Shown: positions 16,147 to 26,587, numbered from the stretch's first letter. The stretch is 64,000 nt of DNA from Bacteroidota bacterium (GCA_016706865.1 JADJIS010000002.1:930001-994000); one strand, 5' to 3'. Notes: generated by a model from the sequence alone, not told the origin. Numbers and translations: made by a program.

Positions 16147-19100
16147 ATGGCTGAATTAATTGATAAATCAAAGGATATTCTTTCACTCGAAAAAGAAAAA
16201 GATACTGTGATCCGCGATATTATGGATGGCAACGAAGCTGCTGCCACTATTGCATATAAAACAAATGAAATATGTGCGATATATCCAATAACTCCTTCCT
16301 CGGCAATGGGCGAATTGGCAGATGAATGGTCGTCGAAAAACATAAAAAATATTTTCGGTCAGGTTCCGAGAATTATTGAAATGCAAAGCGAAGCCGGTGC
16401 CGCAGGAACTATACACGGTGCACTAACCGGTGGCGCACTTGCAACAACATTTACATGCTCACAAGGATTATTATTAATGATTCCTAACATGTATAAAATT
16501 GCCGGTGAACTTACTCCAACAGTTTTTCATATTGCAGCAAGAGCTTTGGCAACACATGCACTTTCAATTTTTGGTGATCATAGCGATGTAATGGCATGCA
16601 GATCGACAGGATTTTCGATGTTGTTCGGATGTAATGCTCAGGAGGCAATGGATATGGCACTAATTGCTCAAGCTTCTACTTTGAGATCGAGAATTCCTTT
16701 CTTAAATATTTTCGATGGATTCAGAACTTCACATGAATTAAGTGAGGTGGAAATAATTCCGGATTCCACTATTAAAGCGATGATAAATATGGATGATGTA
16801 TTGGCACATCGTCGTCGTTCTTTAAATCCTGCAAATCCATTTATTAAAGGAACTGCACAAAACCCGGACGTATTTTTTCAAAGTCGCGAAGCGGGAAATA
16901 ATTATTATTTGCAGGTTCCGGGAATTGTAAAACAAACAATCCAACAGTTTGCCGAATTAACCGGAAGAAAATATAATCTATATGAATATTATGGCTCTGC
17001 AGATGCAGAAAATATTATTGTCATCATGGGTTCCGGGGCAGGAGCTGTGCAGGAATTAGTGGATCATGAAAATAAAAACGGCGAAAAAACCGGTGTTGTA
17101 CTCGTGCGTTTATACAGACCATTTTTTGTGAATGATTTTATTAATGTTTTGCCAAAAACAGTTAAGCGAATTGCCGTGTTAGACAGATGTAAAGAACCGG
17201 GAGCAATTGGCGAACCATTGTATATGGATGTTATAAGTGCATTACATGAGGAATTTACAGGAACACAACCATTAGTAATTGGAGGTCGCTACGGATTGGC
17301 CTCTAAAGAATTTAATGCGGGAATGGTAAAAGCAATTTTTGCGGAATTAAAAAAAGAAAATCCAATAAAACATTTTACCATAGGTATCGATGATGATGTA
17401 ACACATTTAAGTCTCGATTACGATAAAACATTTTCTCTGGAACAACAATATTATTTCCGTGGATTATTTTTCGGGTTGGGTGCCGATGGTACAGTGAGTG
17501 CAAATAAAAATTCCATTAAAATTATTGGTGATACAACAGGTGATTTTGTGCAGGGATATTTTGTATATGATTCCAAAAAATCGGGATCATTAACAGTTTC
17601 GCATTTAAGGGCCGGAAAAAGCCCGATCAGATCAGCATATCTAATCAACTCCGCTAATTTTATTGCATGTCATCATTTTAATTATTTGAAAAAATATGAT
17701 GTACTTAAAGACGCGGAAGAAGGCGCAACATTTTTATTGAATGCCCCTTATTCCAAAGAAGAGGTCTGGAGTAAACTACCTGAAAAAATTCAGGAAGAGA
17801 TAATTCTTAAAAGGTTAAAATTTTATGTGATAAATGCCACAGCGGTTGCAAAGGAAACCGGAATGGGCAGCAGAATAAATACCATTTTGCAAACTTGTTT
17901 TTTTGCCATTAGTAATGTAATTCCGAAAGAAACAGCAATTGGAAAAATAAAAGATGCCATTTATGAAAGTTATTTCAAAAAGGGAGAGGCTGTAATAAAT
18001 AAAAATTATGAAGCAGTTGATAAAACTTTAGAAAATTTATTTGAAATTAATTACGGCGATCTTCCAACAGGGCATTTAAAATTAGATGCGCCCGTTCCGG
18101 ATAACAGCAGCGATTTTGTGAAAAATGTTTTGGCGAGAATTATTTCAGGTGAAGGCGACGAATTACCGGTAAGTGCATTTCCGGTTGATGGAGTATACCC
18201 TTCGGGTACTACACAATATGAAAAAAGAAATATTGCGGAAAATATTCCGGTTTGGGATGAACAACTTTGTTCTCAATGCGGAAAATGTTTTCTTATTTGT
18301 CCTCATGCTGCTATCAGATGTAAAGTGTATGAAAAAGATGCGTTGGAAAATGCTCCCGCAACATTTAAATCGCATGATCCTATTGGAAAAGAATTTTTTA
18401 AGGAACACGAAGCTTATACTTTACAAGTGAGTGTGGAAGATTGCACCGGTTGTAATTTGTGTGTGGAATATTGTCCTGTGGAAAGCAGAACAGAACCGGG
18501 ACATAAAGCAATTAATATGGTGGATAAAATGAACCTTGTGGAAAGTGAAAGGATAAACTGGGATTATTTTCTTGCACTACCTGATGTAGATCGTGAAAGA
18601 ATAAATAAAAACACAGTAAAAGGAACCCAACTTTTGCAACCCTTATTTGAGTTTTCCGGAGCATGCGCAGGTTGTGGTGAAACACCTTATTTAAAATTGC
18701 TTACTCAGTTATTTGGCGATAGAATGATAGTTGCAAATGCAACAGGATGTTCTTCTATTTTCGGTGGAAATTTGCCAACAACACCATGGTCGTTTAATCA
18801 AGCCGGTGAAGGGCCGGCATGGGCAAATTCACTTTTTGAGGATAATGCGGAATTTGGATTGGGAATTAAACTCGCCACCGATAAAAAAATGGAAATAGCG
18901 CATGATCTGTTATTGGAAATGAAAGAAGTGGTTGGGGAGGAATTAGTTAATTCCATTATTGGAACACATGCTACAGGCGAAGCAGATATTAAAAAACAAA
19001 AATTGCAGATCAACGAATTAAGAAAACGCCTGCGGACAATTAAATCGCCACAAGCAAATATATTAATGCAGCTCGCCGATTTCCTTGCGGAAAAATCAAT

Positions 19101-19728
19101 CTGGATAATAGGTGGAGATGGTTGGGCATATGATATTGGTTTCAGCGGATTGGATCATGTATTATCCACCCGTGAAAATGTAAATATTTTTGTTTTAGAT
19201 ACTGAGGTATATTCTAACACCGGCGGACAAAAATCAAAATCAACTCCTTTGGGTGCAAGTGCAAAATTTTCCATCAACGGAAAACGAACCGGAAAAAAAG
19301 ATCTTGCACTGCAGGCTATAGCACATGGCAAAGCATATGTTGCACAAATTGCAATGGGAGCAAACGATGTGCATACCGTTAAAACAATTCAAGAGGCAGA
19401 AGCTTTTCCGGGACCATCATTAATAATTGCATATAGTCACTGCATTGCTCATGGTTACGATATGTGCCACGGAAATGATCAACAAAAAAATGCAGTGAAT
19501 GCAGGATATTGGCCATTGTTCAGATATAATCCTTTAAAAGAAAAAGGAAATCGATTTACATTGGATTCTAAAGAACCAACTATTCCGCTTAGTGAATTCA
19601 TGTATCACGAAAACCGTTTTGATCTTATAAAAACCAAGGACCCCAAATTGGCAGAATTGTTCTTACACGAAGCTGAGGCAGGAATAAAAGAGCGTTTGGA
19701 AAGGTTGAATATATTGAAAGCATTGTAG
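16147..19728 (+). CDS. nifJ: Pyruvate:ferredoxin (flavodoxin) oxidoreductase
   Basis: 1193 aa single-chain PFOR. It converts pyruvate and CoA to acetyl-CoA, CO2 and reduced ferredoxin or flavodoxin. The N-terminal domain begins near residue 28 (GNEAAATIAYKTNEICAIYP, then ITPSSAMGELADEW). Near residue 705 are two 4Fe-4S motifs, CSQCGKCFLICPHAAIRC and CTGCNLCVEYCPVES. The C-terminal TPP domain has CAGCGETPYLKLLTQLFGDR, ATGCSSIFGGNLPTTPW and GGDGWAYDIGFSGLDHVLST, then DTEVYSNTGGQKSKSTPLGA. Full length, no disruption. It lies about 1.6 kb from the complex I operon, in divergent orientation. Confidence 0.97.
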   Translation: MAELIDKSKDILSLEKEKDTVIRDIMDGNEAAATIAYKTNEICAIYPITPSSAMGELADEWSSKNIKNIFGQVPRIIEMQSEAGAAGTIHGALTGGALATTFTCSQGLLLMIPNMYKIAGELTPTVFHIAARALATHALSIFGDHSDVMACRSTGFSMLFGCNAQEAMDMALIAQASTLRSRIPFLNIFDGFRTSHELSEVEIIPDSTIKAMINMDDVLAHRRRSLNPANPFIKGTAQNPDVFFQSREAGNNYYLQVPGIVKQTIQQFAELTGRKYNLYEYYGSADAENIIVIMGSGAGAVQELVDHENKNGEKTGVVLVRLYRPFFVNDFINVLPKTVKRIAVLDRCKEPGAIGEPLYMDVISALHEEFTGTQPLVIGGRYGLASKEFNAGMVKAIFAELKKENPIKHFTIGIDDDVTHLSLDYDKTFSLEQQYYFRGLFFGLGADGTVSANKNSIKIIGDTTGDFVQGYFVYDSKKSGSLTVSHLRAGKSPIRSAYLINSANFIACHHFNYLKKYDVLKDAEEGATFLLNAPYSKEEVWSKLPEKIQEEIILKRLKFYVINATAVAKETGMGSRINTILQTCFFAISNVIPKETAIGKIKDAIYESYFKKGEAVINKNYEAVDKTLENLFEINYGDLPTGHLKLDAPVPDNSSDFVKNVLARIISGEGDELPVSAFPVDGVYPSGTTQYEKRNIAENIPVWDEQLCSQCGKCFLICPHAAIRCKVYEKDALENAPATFKSHDPIGKEFFKEHEAYTLQVSVEDCTGCNLCVEYCPVESRTEPGHKAINMVDKMNLVESERINWDYFLALPDVDRERINKNTVKGTQLLQPLFEFSGACAGCGETPYLKLLTQLFGDRMIVANATGCSSIFGGNLPTTPWSFNQAGEGPAWANSLFEDNAEFGLGIKLATDKKMEIAHDLLLEMKEVVGEELVNSIIGTHATGEADIKKQKLQINELRKRLRTIKSPQANILMQLADFLAEKSIWIIGGDGWAYDIGFSGLDHVLSTRENVNIFVLDTEVYSNTGGQKSKSTPLGASAKFSINGKRTGKKDLALQAIAHGKAYVAQIAMGANDVHTVKTIQEAEAFPGPSLIIAYSHCIAHGYDMCHGNDQQKNAVNAGYWPLFRYNPLKEKGNRFTLDSKEPTIPLSEFMYHENRFDLIKTKDPKLAELFLHEAEAGIKERLERLNILKAL

Positions 19729-19749
19729 TTTTTGAGCAGATAATTAAGT

Positions 19750-19782
19750 TTTGATTCAAACAATGTGTAAAGGGTAAATTTC
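19750..19782 (+). promoter_or_regulatory. Putative promoter of the lipoprotein gene at 19807
   Basis: A -33 element TTTG (19750-19753), a 21-nt spacer, and a -7 element TAAATTTC (19775-19782) match the Bacteroidota TTTG-N19-21-TAnnTTTG pattern with one change. The ATG follows 24 nt downstream. Confidence 0.6.
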
Positions 19783-19806
19783 GTTTTGCAGTGAACTACT
19801 TGCGAT

Positions 19807-20592
19807 ATGAGATTTACCCTGATTTTTTTGTTGTTGAGTTCTGTTTTAATTTGTTCATGTAAACGAACTGAAGATGAGGAAGTCTATATAAATGCATTGG
19901 AGAAATCTAATGATTACATTTTAGACGTTAATGAAAGCATAAAGGCAACTATTGTGACTCGCGTAAGTTACGATCCCCGATCTCAAACACAAGAAATAAT
20001 ACTTAAAATAAACAAGATAGATAGCTCAACACTAGCTTATGCTAGGGAGCTGAAAAAAAATAAAGTTGAAATTAAAGCAGCGGAACTTGGTAAATTTAAA
20101 AAAGATTTAATTAGAAATAATATTGATTCACCGGACTGGGATTATTTTTTTGAGGATGATTTCTACCAAGAATCTAAAATTAAAATGATCCCATTTCATG
20201 TGGCAATAAATGAGGTAATTTTATTGGCAAATCAGATGTATACTTATTTCGCCAGAAACTTGCACTGGGCAGATATGAAAATTGACAAGCCACAGGCAAT
20301 TTTTAAGGTAGATTCAAATACATATTTTGCATTATTTGCTTTTGGGTCTAAAGATCAAATTTCACCTCTTATATCAATTACTTCAATTGTCCACAACTCC
20401 CAGAAATTGGCCTCTGAGCAATACTCCTATCAATACAAAACCGGATTTTATGGTGTAATTATGAATCTTACAGACACCACCAATAATAAATTTGGCGAAT
20501 ATATTGTTAACTATCAAATCGACTGGGACCAAATTGGAATAAAACGGGAATTTGAGTTCCATAATTCCAATATGTTTTTAATTGATGAATAA
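19807..20592 (+). CDS. Putative lipoprotein of unknown function
   Basis: 261 aa. The signal peptide RFTLIFLLLSSVLICSC has a lipobox-like LICSC (Cys 19), followed by a charged stretch KRTEDEEVYINALEKSNDYI. The mature part is mixed alpha/beta with no motif I recognise. The N-terminal third has the look of a helical sensor or periplasmic domain (ALEKSNDYILDVNESIKATI), similar in style to gliding-motility GldM-like helices, but that resemblance is weak. It has its own promoter and is followed by 273 nt of AT-rich DNA. Confidence 0.65.
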   Translation: MRFTLIFLLLSSVLICSCKRTEDEEVYINALEKSNDYILDVNESIKATIVTRVSYDPRSQTQEIILKINKIDSSTLAYARELKKNKVEIKAAELGKFKKDLIRNNIDSPDWDYFFEDDFYQESKIKMIPFHVAINEVILLANQMYTYFARNLHWADMKIDKPQAIFKVDSNTYFALFAFGSKDQISPLISITSIVHNSQKLASEQYSYQYKTGFYGVIMNLTDTTNNKFGEYIVNYQIDWDQIGIKREFEFHNSNMFLIDE

Positions 20593-20838
20593 GTTATTGT
20601 CCTTTAAATGGAATTTAACATATATCCTCCACTCCTGGTAAATGCTCTTTGCAACTTCGCAAAATTACCCAACATTAATTCAATCAACACTTAATATCAA
20701 AATCATAATTAATTAAAATTAGAACCTTTTTGGAGGCAATTTACTCCTATTGTTAACGCACCATCAACATTATAACAACTTACCATAAACTAAATCTAAA
20801 CTTAATATTAACTTAACTTACTAAGCAAAAGTCCATTT

Positions 20839-20846
20839 TATATTTG
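20839..20846 (+). promoter_or_regulatory. Putative -7 box of the porin gene
   Basis: TATATTTG is a perfect TAnnTTTG match, 19 nt upstream of the ATG at 20866. The -33 position lacks a clear TTTG. Confidence 0.55.
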
Positions 20847-20865
20847 CAGCACTAAACAACATAAT

Positions 20866-21987
20866 ATGCAAATTAAACTTAAAGGACTGCTGATAATTGC
20901 TGTATTATGCAGCACACAGCTGTTTTCTCAGACAGAAACCACCTTTAACCCAACCATTAAGGTTAAGGCTCTGGTGCATTCCAGATTTGAAGCATCACTT
21001 ACCGACAGCATTGACGTGCAAAACAAATTTGTTTCAGATCCTGTGGCAGTAAACTTCAGAATGCGCAGGATAGAATTAAGAACTGATATTAAATTGAATG
21101 ATAAATTCAGCGGGGTTGTACGTGTGCAACTACCTGAATTAAAAGGAGCCAACATAGGAAGAACTATTGAGTTGGCTTATATGGAATATAAATGGTCGGA
21201 CAAACTAGGTCTTAGAGCAGGTCAATTTAAAATGCCGTATGAGCTGGATGAACTTACCAGTCATGAAGATCTTCGCATGGTTGATCGTGGTACTACCAGC
21301 GTTTTATTTGTTTCCAATAATCTTGCATCTTACCAACCTGGTGTAATGTTATTTGGAACTTTTATGAAAGAAAAAACTCCACTAAATTATTATCTGGCAG
21401 TTGCAAACGGCAGCAGTCGCGCCGTGAATTATGATGATAATTCTCAAAAAAATATTGTGGGGCGTTTAGAATATACCTTCATAAAAGGATTTAGAATAGG
21501 AGTGAATGCGCAAAATATTTCTTTAAAAGATCAAAATACTAATTCTTTTGGTGCTGACCTTAGTATTCAAAAGAATATCACTAAAAAAACAAAATTAATA
21601 CTTGAAGGAGAATACATTCAGGGCATAAATACGAGCGATTTCACCAAAGCAATTGCAGACGATACCACCGGTGCAGATTTTTTTATTGATGATTATACCA
21701 TGGGTGGATATTTTGGACAGGCATTATTCAAAATTGACATCGATAAACCTTGGTGCAAAACTTTTGAAGTAGGCGGAAAATTTGAAAACACCGATCCCAA
21801 TACCTTTGTTTCAAATAATAATAATGATTACACAACTATAACCGGAAATATCGGATTTACTTTTCTCCCTGATAATATGGCAAGATTACAATTAAATATC
21901 GTAAACACCAGTTGGGCAAGTCCCGTTTCCCCCGGAGGAATTGATGCAAGTAATATGTTTATTGCGCAGTTTCAGTTGAAGATATGA
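20866..21987 (+). CDS. Outer-membrane porin, phosphate-selective porin O/P type
   Basis: 373 aa. A signal peptide ends at ...QLFSQTET. The mature protein is a beta-barrel with the O/P-porin pattern: VNFRMRRIELRTDIKLNDKF, then YMEYKWSDKLGLRAGQFKMP and YELDELTSHEDLRMVDRG, and the ending ASNMFIAQFQLKI with an aromatic/aliphatic terminal strand. This family forms anion-selective channels in the outer membrane; the substrate cannot be told from sequence. It is monocistronic. Its TGA stop codon opens an ATGAGTAATGAG repeat tract. Confidence 0.82.
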   Translation: MQIKLKGLLIIAVLCSTQLFSQTETTFNPTIKVKALVHSRFEASLTDSIDVQNKFVSDPVAVNFRMRRIELRTDIKLNDKFSGVVRVQLPELKGANIGRTIELAYMEYKWSDKLGLRAGQFKMPYELDELTSHEDLRMVDRGTTSVLFVSNNLASYQPGVMLFGTFMKEKTPLNYYLAVANGSSRAVNYDDNSQKNIVGRLEYTFIKGFRIGVNAQNISLKDQNTNSFGADLSIQKNITKKTKLILEGEYIQGINTSDFTKAIADDTTGADFFIDDYTMGGYFGQALFKIDIDKPWCKTFEVGGKFENTDPNTFVSNNNNDYTTITGNIGFTFLPDNMARLQLNIVNTSWASPVSPGGIDASNMFIAQFQLKI

Positions 21988-22038
21988 GTAATGAGTAATG
22001 AGCCTGCCTGCCGACGGTGTCAGCGTCAGGCAGGTAAT
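21984..22038. repeat. ATGAG tract interrupted by a GC-rich palindrome
   Basis: The tract starts at the porin stop codon (ATGAGTAATGAGTAATGAG, 21984-22002), is interrupted by a palindrome with arms CCTGCCTG and CAGGCAGG (about 22003-22034), and resumes as TAATGAG. The porin frame ends inside the first repeat word. Confidence 0.75.
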
Positions 22039-22098
22039 GAGTTCGACACCCAATTAATTTGTATTCAATTGAATCCATTTATCTAAACTATAAAAACT

Positions 22099-23839
22099 AA
22101 AGAGGCTGTCTCAAAAGGATAGCCTCTTTGTTTTGTACACATTTGGGTGTTTATATAGTTTTTTAAAAAATTATAGATTTTGAAGAGATTTGGAGATGGC
22201 AAAAAATTAGTTTTCAAACCTTATTCTCCGAATCAATTGAATCTTTTACCTCCCTCACTCGAAGATTTAATCGAGAATAATCATCCGGTACGTCTGGTAA
22301 ATCATGTTATTGATTCAGTAAATATCGATGGACTTGTGAAGCAATATAAAGGTGGAGGGACATCAAGTTACCACCCGCGTATGTTGCTGAAGATATTAAT
22401 CTATGGATATCTGAATAACATTTATTCAAGCCGCAAGATGGAAGCTTCCGTGAAGGAAAACATTCACTTTATGTGGCTGAGTGGAATGAGTCGCCCGGAT
22501 CATAATACATTAAATCGTTTTCGGTCGGAGAAATTAAAGGAGGGCCTGGAAAGTGTTTTTTCCCAGGTGGTGATGTTGCTCGCAGATCAGGGTTTAGTGA
22601 GTCTGAAGGAGATTTATACAGATGGAACAAAAATAGAAGCCAACGCTAATAAATATACTTTTGTATGGGGAAACGCGATCAGGACAAACCGGGAGAGAAT
22701 GAGCCGTCAATTAAAGGAGCTTTGGGCCTATAGTCAGCAAGTGGCTGTGGAAGAACTCAACGATACTTCAGCAATTAGTTTTGAGGCAGCCGATCCGGAA
22801 AAAGTAAAACAAACCATCCAGGAAATAGATAAGGCAATAAGTGGAAAAGAAATACCCCAAAAGGTTAAACAGAAGTTGAATTATGTAAAAAAAACTTCGT
22901 TGAGAACCTGAAGAAATATGAGCAGCATGAAAAAATATTAGCCGACAGAAACAGTTACTCCAAAACAGATCATGATGCCACCTTCATGCGCATGAAAGAA
23001 GACCATATGCTGAACGGCCAGCTGAAGCCTGGTTATAACCTGCAGATCTCTACCAATAATCAGTTCATCCTTAATTATACCCTTCACCAACAACCTAATG
23101 ACAGCACAACTTTAAAAAACCATCTCACTCATTTTAATAAATTGTACAATAGGCTTCCTGTAAATGTAATTGCAGATGCAGGTTATGGAAGTGAAGAAAA
23201 TTATTTATGGTGCGATCAGCACAATATTACTCCCTATATCAAATACAATACATTTTACAAGGATGAAACAAAAGCCCATAAAAAAAACAAGTTTGTAGCT
23301 TCCAATCTCCGATATGATAAACAGGAAGACATTTTATATTGCCCGATAAATGAACCGATGTATAATGTGGGAACACATCGAGACAAAAGCAGGAATGACT
23401 TTACCCAAATAGTTACCCATTACCAGGCTCAAAGCTGCACCAGGTGTGAGTTGAGGGATGCTTGCCATCAATCAAAAGGCGACAGGGTAGTAAAAATAAA
23501 TCACAACCTCAGAAAATATAAAGCACAAGTTCATGCTCTTCTAACCAGTGAGAAAGGATTAAAACTACGACGACAACGATGTGTCGATGTAGAACCTGTC
23601 TTCGCCAATATAAAGCAGAATAAAAAGTTTAAACGATTTAATTTAAGAGGCATTAAAAGGTAGAAATAGAAACAGGATTATTAGCATTAGCACATAATCT
23701 GAAAAAAATGAATGGTAAGCTCTCATAAAAAGACTTTTGCATTATGATTTTTAAACCCCAATCTATTTAAAGTCAAAGGCGAAACATCAAACTGGTCTTA
23801 AAAAATAAAAAGAGGCTATCCTTTTGAGACAGCCTCTTT
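22099..23839. mobile_element. IS1182-type insertion sequence with 31-bp terminal inverted repeats
   Basis: 1741 bp. The left end (22099-22129) and right end (23809-23839) are exact 31-bp inverted repeats of each other, with the core GAGGCTGTCTCAAAAGGATA. Each end is itself partly self-complementary (GAGGCT ... AGCCTC). The element encodes one transposase reading direction, split by two frameshifts. I see no obvious target-site duplication. Identical ends suggest a recent insertion, and the broken frame suggests the copy may now depend on a helper or on frameshifting. Confidence 0.9.
22180..23728 (+). pseudogene. IS1182-family DDE transposase, split by two frameshifts
   Basis: The start is TTG at 22180, after an in-frame stop. 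Frame 1 runs to 22911 and contains KPYSPNQLNLLPPSLEDLIE, YHPRMLLKILIYGYLNN, DHNTLNRFR and the first catalytic Asp in IYTDGTKIEANANKY. At an A8 run (22885-22892) a -1 shift restores the frame (NFVENLKKYEQHEKILADRN), which runs to 23663 with the second Asp in VIADAGYGSEENY. Near 23656 a missing A truncates the protein. Shifting again restores KVEIETGLLALAHNLKKMNG up to the TAA at 23728, which probably carries the catalytic Glu. The first site, GTA AAA AAA AC, could in principle be a programmed slippery site; the second looks like a plain deletion. Confidence 0.85.
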
Positions 23840-23907
23840 TTTGGAATAAATAGCGCAAGCCTTAGGCTTGTGTAAAATTCGTTGAAGCGTCCGCTTCCTC
23901 AAGATTT

Positions 23908-24774
23908 TTAATCAATTATTTCTATTTCCGCAGCCTGCAAAACCTCCTTATCATCCGCCTCAAAATTATGCACAAAAGCAACAACACTCATATTATCCGC
24001 ATTCCAATCATCATCCAAAATATAAGAATAAGTAAATATATATCCTCTTCCCGCAACATTCTCCTCCGGTAAATTATCACCCGAATAATAAGTAAGCATT
24101 TTTCTTAAAACATGATTGTGTTCATAATCTTCCACCTCACCTGCATCGGTAATTTGAGCAGCAATAATGCCACTTTCTAAAAGAGATACACTTAAATGAT
24201 TTGTTACACTTACATCAGATGTATAATCAATGGTAACAGTTAGTGTTAATTCTCTGGAAATAGCATCGTATACTTTTGATAAAACAATATTACAAGGTGG
24301 AATTTCACTTAATCTGTCGTTTGTATAACTTACAATATTTGTAGGAGGTTCTGCAAGATATCCGTCATCGCTAAAATCAACTCTATCCATAAAACTTGCA
24401 GGATGACCAACTACCGGACCTAAATAATCATCATCTAATGCCTCTGCTTCAACAGTAAGAAAATTCTGATCCAGATATAACGGATCACCAAAATAATTAT
24501 ATTCTGCAATGGCTAATACCTGTGTGGGATTTGCCGCAATTGCCAATGCAATTGCCTCATGCGCATCAGGACAATTTACACAAGCCGCTCCTGTAAAATC
24601 TTCAATTAAAACTACTTTATCATCTGGCGATTGTGGTGTACCTAAATAGGTTTCATAATCTGTTTCTGAAAGATTAATTGCAGGTCCAACCTCTTTACAG
24701 GAATAAGTTTGAAGCACTATAATAAAACCGAACAACAACAAATAGTTTACTCCGGTTAAAAAATTATTTTTCAT
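23908..24774 (-). CDS. Omp28-like lipoprotein with CxxC thioredoxin-like motif
   Basis: 288 aa from the ATG at 24774; a TTG further upstream overlaps the preceding gene. Signal peptide and lipobox-like TYSC (Cys about 26). Residues 50-140 match the Omp28-type domain: VVLIEDFTGAACVNCPDAHE, a thioredoxin-like CxxC, then PTQVLAIAEYNYFGDP and LGPVVGHPASFMDRVDF. A C-terminal beta domain follows. The family is Bacteroidota-specific, and its redox activity is not established. It is co-transcribed with the upstream DUF6029 gene (21-nt gap) and lies back-to-back with a secreted TlpA-like thioredoxin. Confidence 0.82.
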   Translation of the reverse strand: MKNNFLTGVNYLLLFGFIIVLQTYSCKEVGPAINLSETDYETYLGTPQSPDDKVVLIEDFTGAACVNCPDAHEAIALAIAANPTQVLAIAEYNYFGDPLYLDQNFLTVEAEALDDDYLGPVVGHPASFMDRVDFSDDGYLAEPPTNIVSYTNDRLSEIPPCNIVLSKVYDAISRELTLTVTIDYTSDVSVTNHLSVSLLESGIIAAQITDAGEVEDYEHNHVLRKMLTYYSGDNLPEENVAGRGYIFTYSYILDDDWNADNMSVVAFVHNFEADDKEVLQAAEIEIID

Positions 24775-24795
24775 ATTCTTTCTTTTAAAATTCAA

Positions 24796-26385
24796 TTAAA
24801 AAGTTGTTACCAATCCCGCTTTTAAACCGCTGAATGCAGGTTCGTATCTGCATACTCCGCCCGTACAAACAATTCCCGCAATTTGTTTTACATAGTTCAA
24901 CGTAATTTTTGATGATTTATGAGTAAATCCTCCAAAAATGGAATAATAATGTAATGCTTTTTCTGTGAGCAAAGGATCATAATTCCACATATCACTTAAT
25001 GCAAAACTCCATTTCGGAGCGATATTAAATTCCACTAAACCGTAAACCCAACTTCCATAATCCTGTTCCGTACTTTGATACTGCAATTCCACACGCATCG
25101 ATTTTTTCCTGTCGAACTTATAGATAAATTCTGCAAACGGGGTAATTGCTTCCACTACAGGAATATCAGGATGGTTTTCAAAAATTTCCTGATGATAAGA
25201 AATATATTGTCCCCCCAACAATAATTTATACTTTGGTTTGCGCATTTCAAAATCAACAAATATTTCCTGAAATAACTGAACACTGTCGTTAGTTACATTC
25301 GAATAATTCGCATTTATGGTATATCCTTTTTTTGGTGTAAAAGTTAAATTCAACTGATAGGCTAATTCCCCCAATTCCTGAGCTACTGCCTGATATCTGG
25401 CTGTTAACCTCAATGAATTTTGTTTTGTAAGGGATGGAAGATAATCCATAATTCCATCCAATTGTGTTTCATTAGGCGATACACGCATAACCCAATTGTC
25501 AACCATTCTCACCTGTCCGGTTATTCCAAATCCATTTCCGATTTTAGAAGTGGAATAAGATAAGGAGGAATAAATAACGGAGCCATTTTCATTTACCAAT
25601 TGATTATCAATATCCTTAATTGCTTCCTGACTTTTTTGCGCATATTCTATATACCAACTAACATCTTTAACCGTTAATGTATTATAAACTGATCCTGCAT
25701 ACATATTATATTTCGGTACAAAACGGTCTTCCAGATCATATCCATTTATCTGATCAACTATCACATTCATATTTTCCTGATCAATAGTTCTGTTCACGAA
25801 AGCGGCTCCAGGAGCTATTTGTATATTTTGATTTTTTGTTGGAATAATCCCTTCAATATTCGCTCCTTTAATTACCGGATTATACCTTGAAAAAAGATCT
25901 TTCATTTGTCCCCCTAACGCTTTTACGGTCCAGTTTTCATTTATATCATACTGTACTTCCATCCCAAATAACGCATTATCTATTCCCAAAGTGCGTTCTT
26001 CATATGCTCTGAATACCAATCCACTTCCAAACTGATCATAAATATATCCTCCTGTAATTGTAAGGGCGTCTATCTTTTTTTTGATATACCACCTTCCAAT
26101 ACCAGCATCTGTATATGGAATACCGGGATTGTGTAGGTTGGAATTATTGAAAATATCGAGTCTCAAACCGGCTTCAAGTCCAAATTGTTCATTTCTGTAA
26201 CTTGTATTTAACCAACCGTTTGCTCCGCTTAAAAGATTGTCGTAGTGCGGCGTTCCGGTTGCTCCGATAGCGGAATCACTTTGATAAAATTCCGTGTTCA
26301 GCTGCAGATCACCTGAAAAACTGCTTTGGGCAATTAACACGGTGATTCCTAAACAAAAAGGTAATAACAGTAATTTTTTTCTCAT
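24796..26385 (-). CDS. DUF6029-type outer-membrane protein
   Basis: 529 aa from the ATG at 26385 (MRKKLLLLPFCLGITVLIAQ, a clean signal peptide); a longer frame upstream lacks a sensible N-terminus. The mature protein is beta-rich with many alternating strands and ends in an aromatic (AGLVTTF), as expected for an outer-membrane barrel. Recognisable stretches are GLRLDIFNNSNLHNPG, IYDQFGSGLVFRAYEERTLG and MYAGSVYNTLTVKDVSWYIE. Two late cysteines (VCTGGVCRYEP) are notable beside a CxxC partner. It is the first gene of a two-gene unit with the Omp28-like gene. Role unknown. A box TACCTTAG lies at 26406-26413 on the minus strand. Confidence 0.78.
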   Translation of the reverse strand: MRKKLLLLPFCLGITVLIAQSSFSGDLQLNTEFYQSDSAIGATGTPHYDNLLSGANGWLNTSYRNEQFGLEAGLRLDIFNNSNLHNPGIPYTDAGIGRWYIKKKIDALTITGGYIYDQFGSGLVFRAYEERTLGIDNALFGMEVQYDINENWTVKALGGQMKDLFSRYNPVIKGANIEGIIPTKNQNIQIAPGAAFVNRTIDQENMNVIVDQINGYDLEDRFVPKYNMYAGSVYNTLTVKDVSWYIEYAQKSQEAIKDIDNQLVNENGSVIYSSLSYSTSKIGNGFGITGQVRMVDNWVMRVSPNETQLDGIMDYLPSLTKQNSLRLTARYQAVAQELGELAYQLNLTFTPKKGYTINANYSNVTNDSVQLFQEIFVDFEMRKPKYKLLLGGQYISYHQEIFENHPDIPVVEAITPFAEFIYKFDRKKSMRVELQYQSTEQDYGSWVYGLVEFNIAPKWSFALSDMWNYDPLLTEKALHYYSIFGGFTHKSSKITLNYVKQIAGIVCTGGVCRYEPAFSGLKAGLVTTF

Positions 26386-26587
26386 ATCGAATGGGTTTCC
26401 CGCCACTAAGGTAAAAAGGTGAATTGAATTTAACAGGATATAAAATTTGTTATTAATCAATTATTCCATGTTTTATGAGGCTTTAGCTTGATTACACAAT
26501 TGTAATTTTCTTGTAATTTTCAATTTTCAGAGAGCAAATCAAGTGGGATCACTCAAGTTTAATGGCATAAATATTGACTGAGATGCC

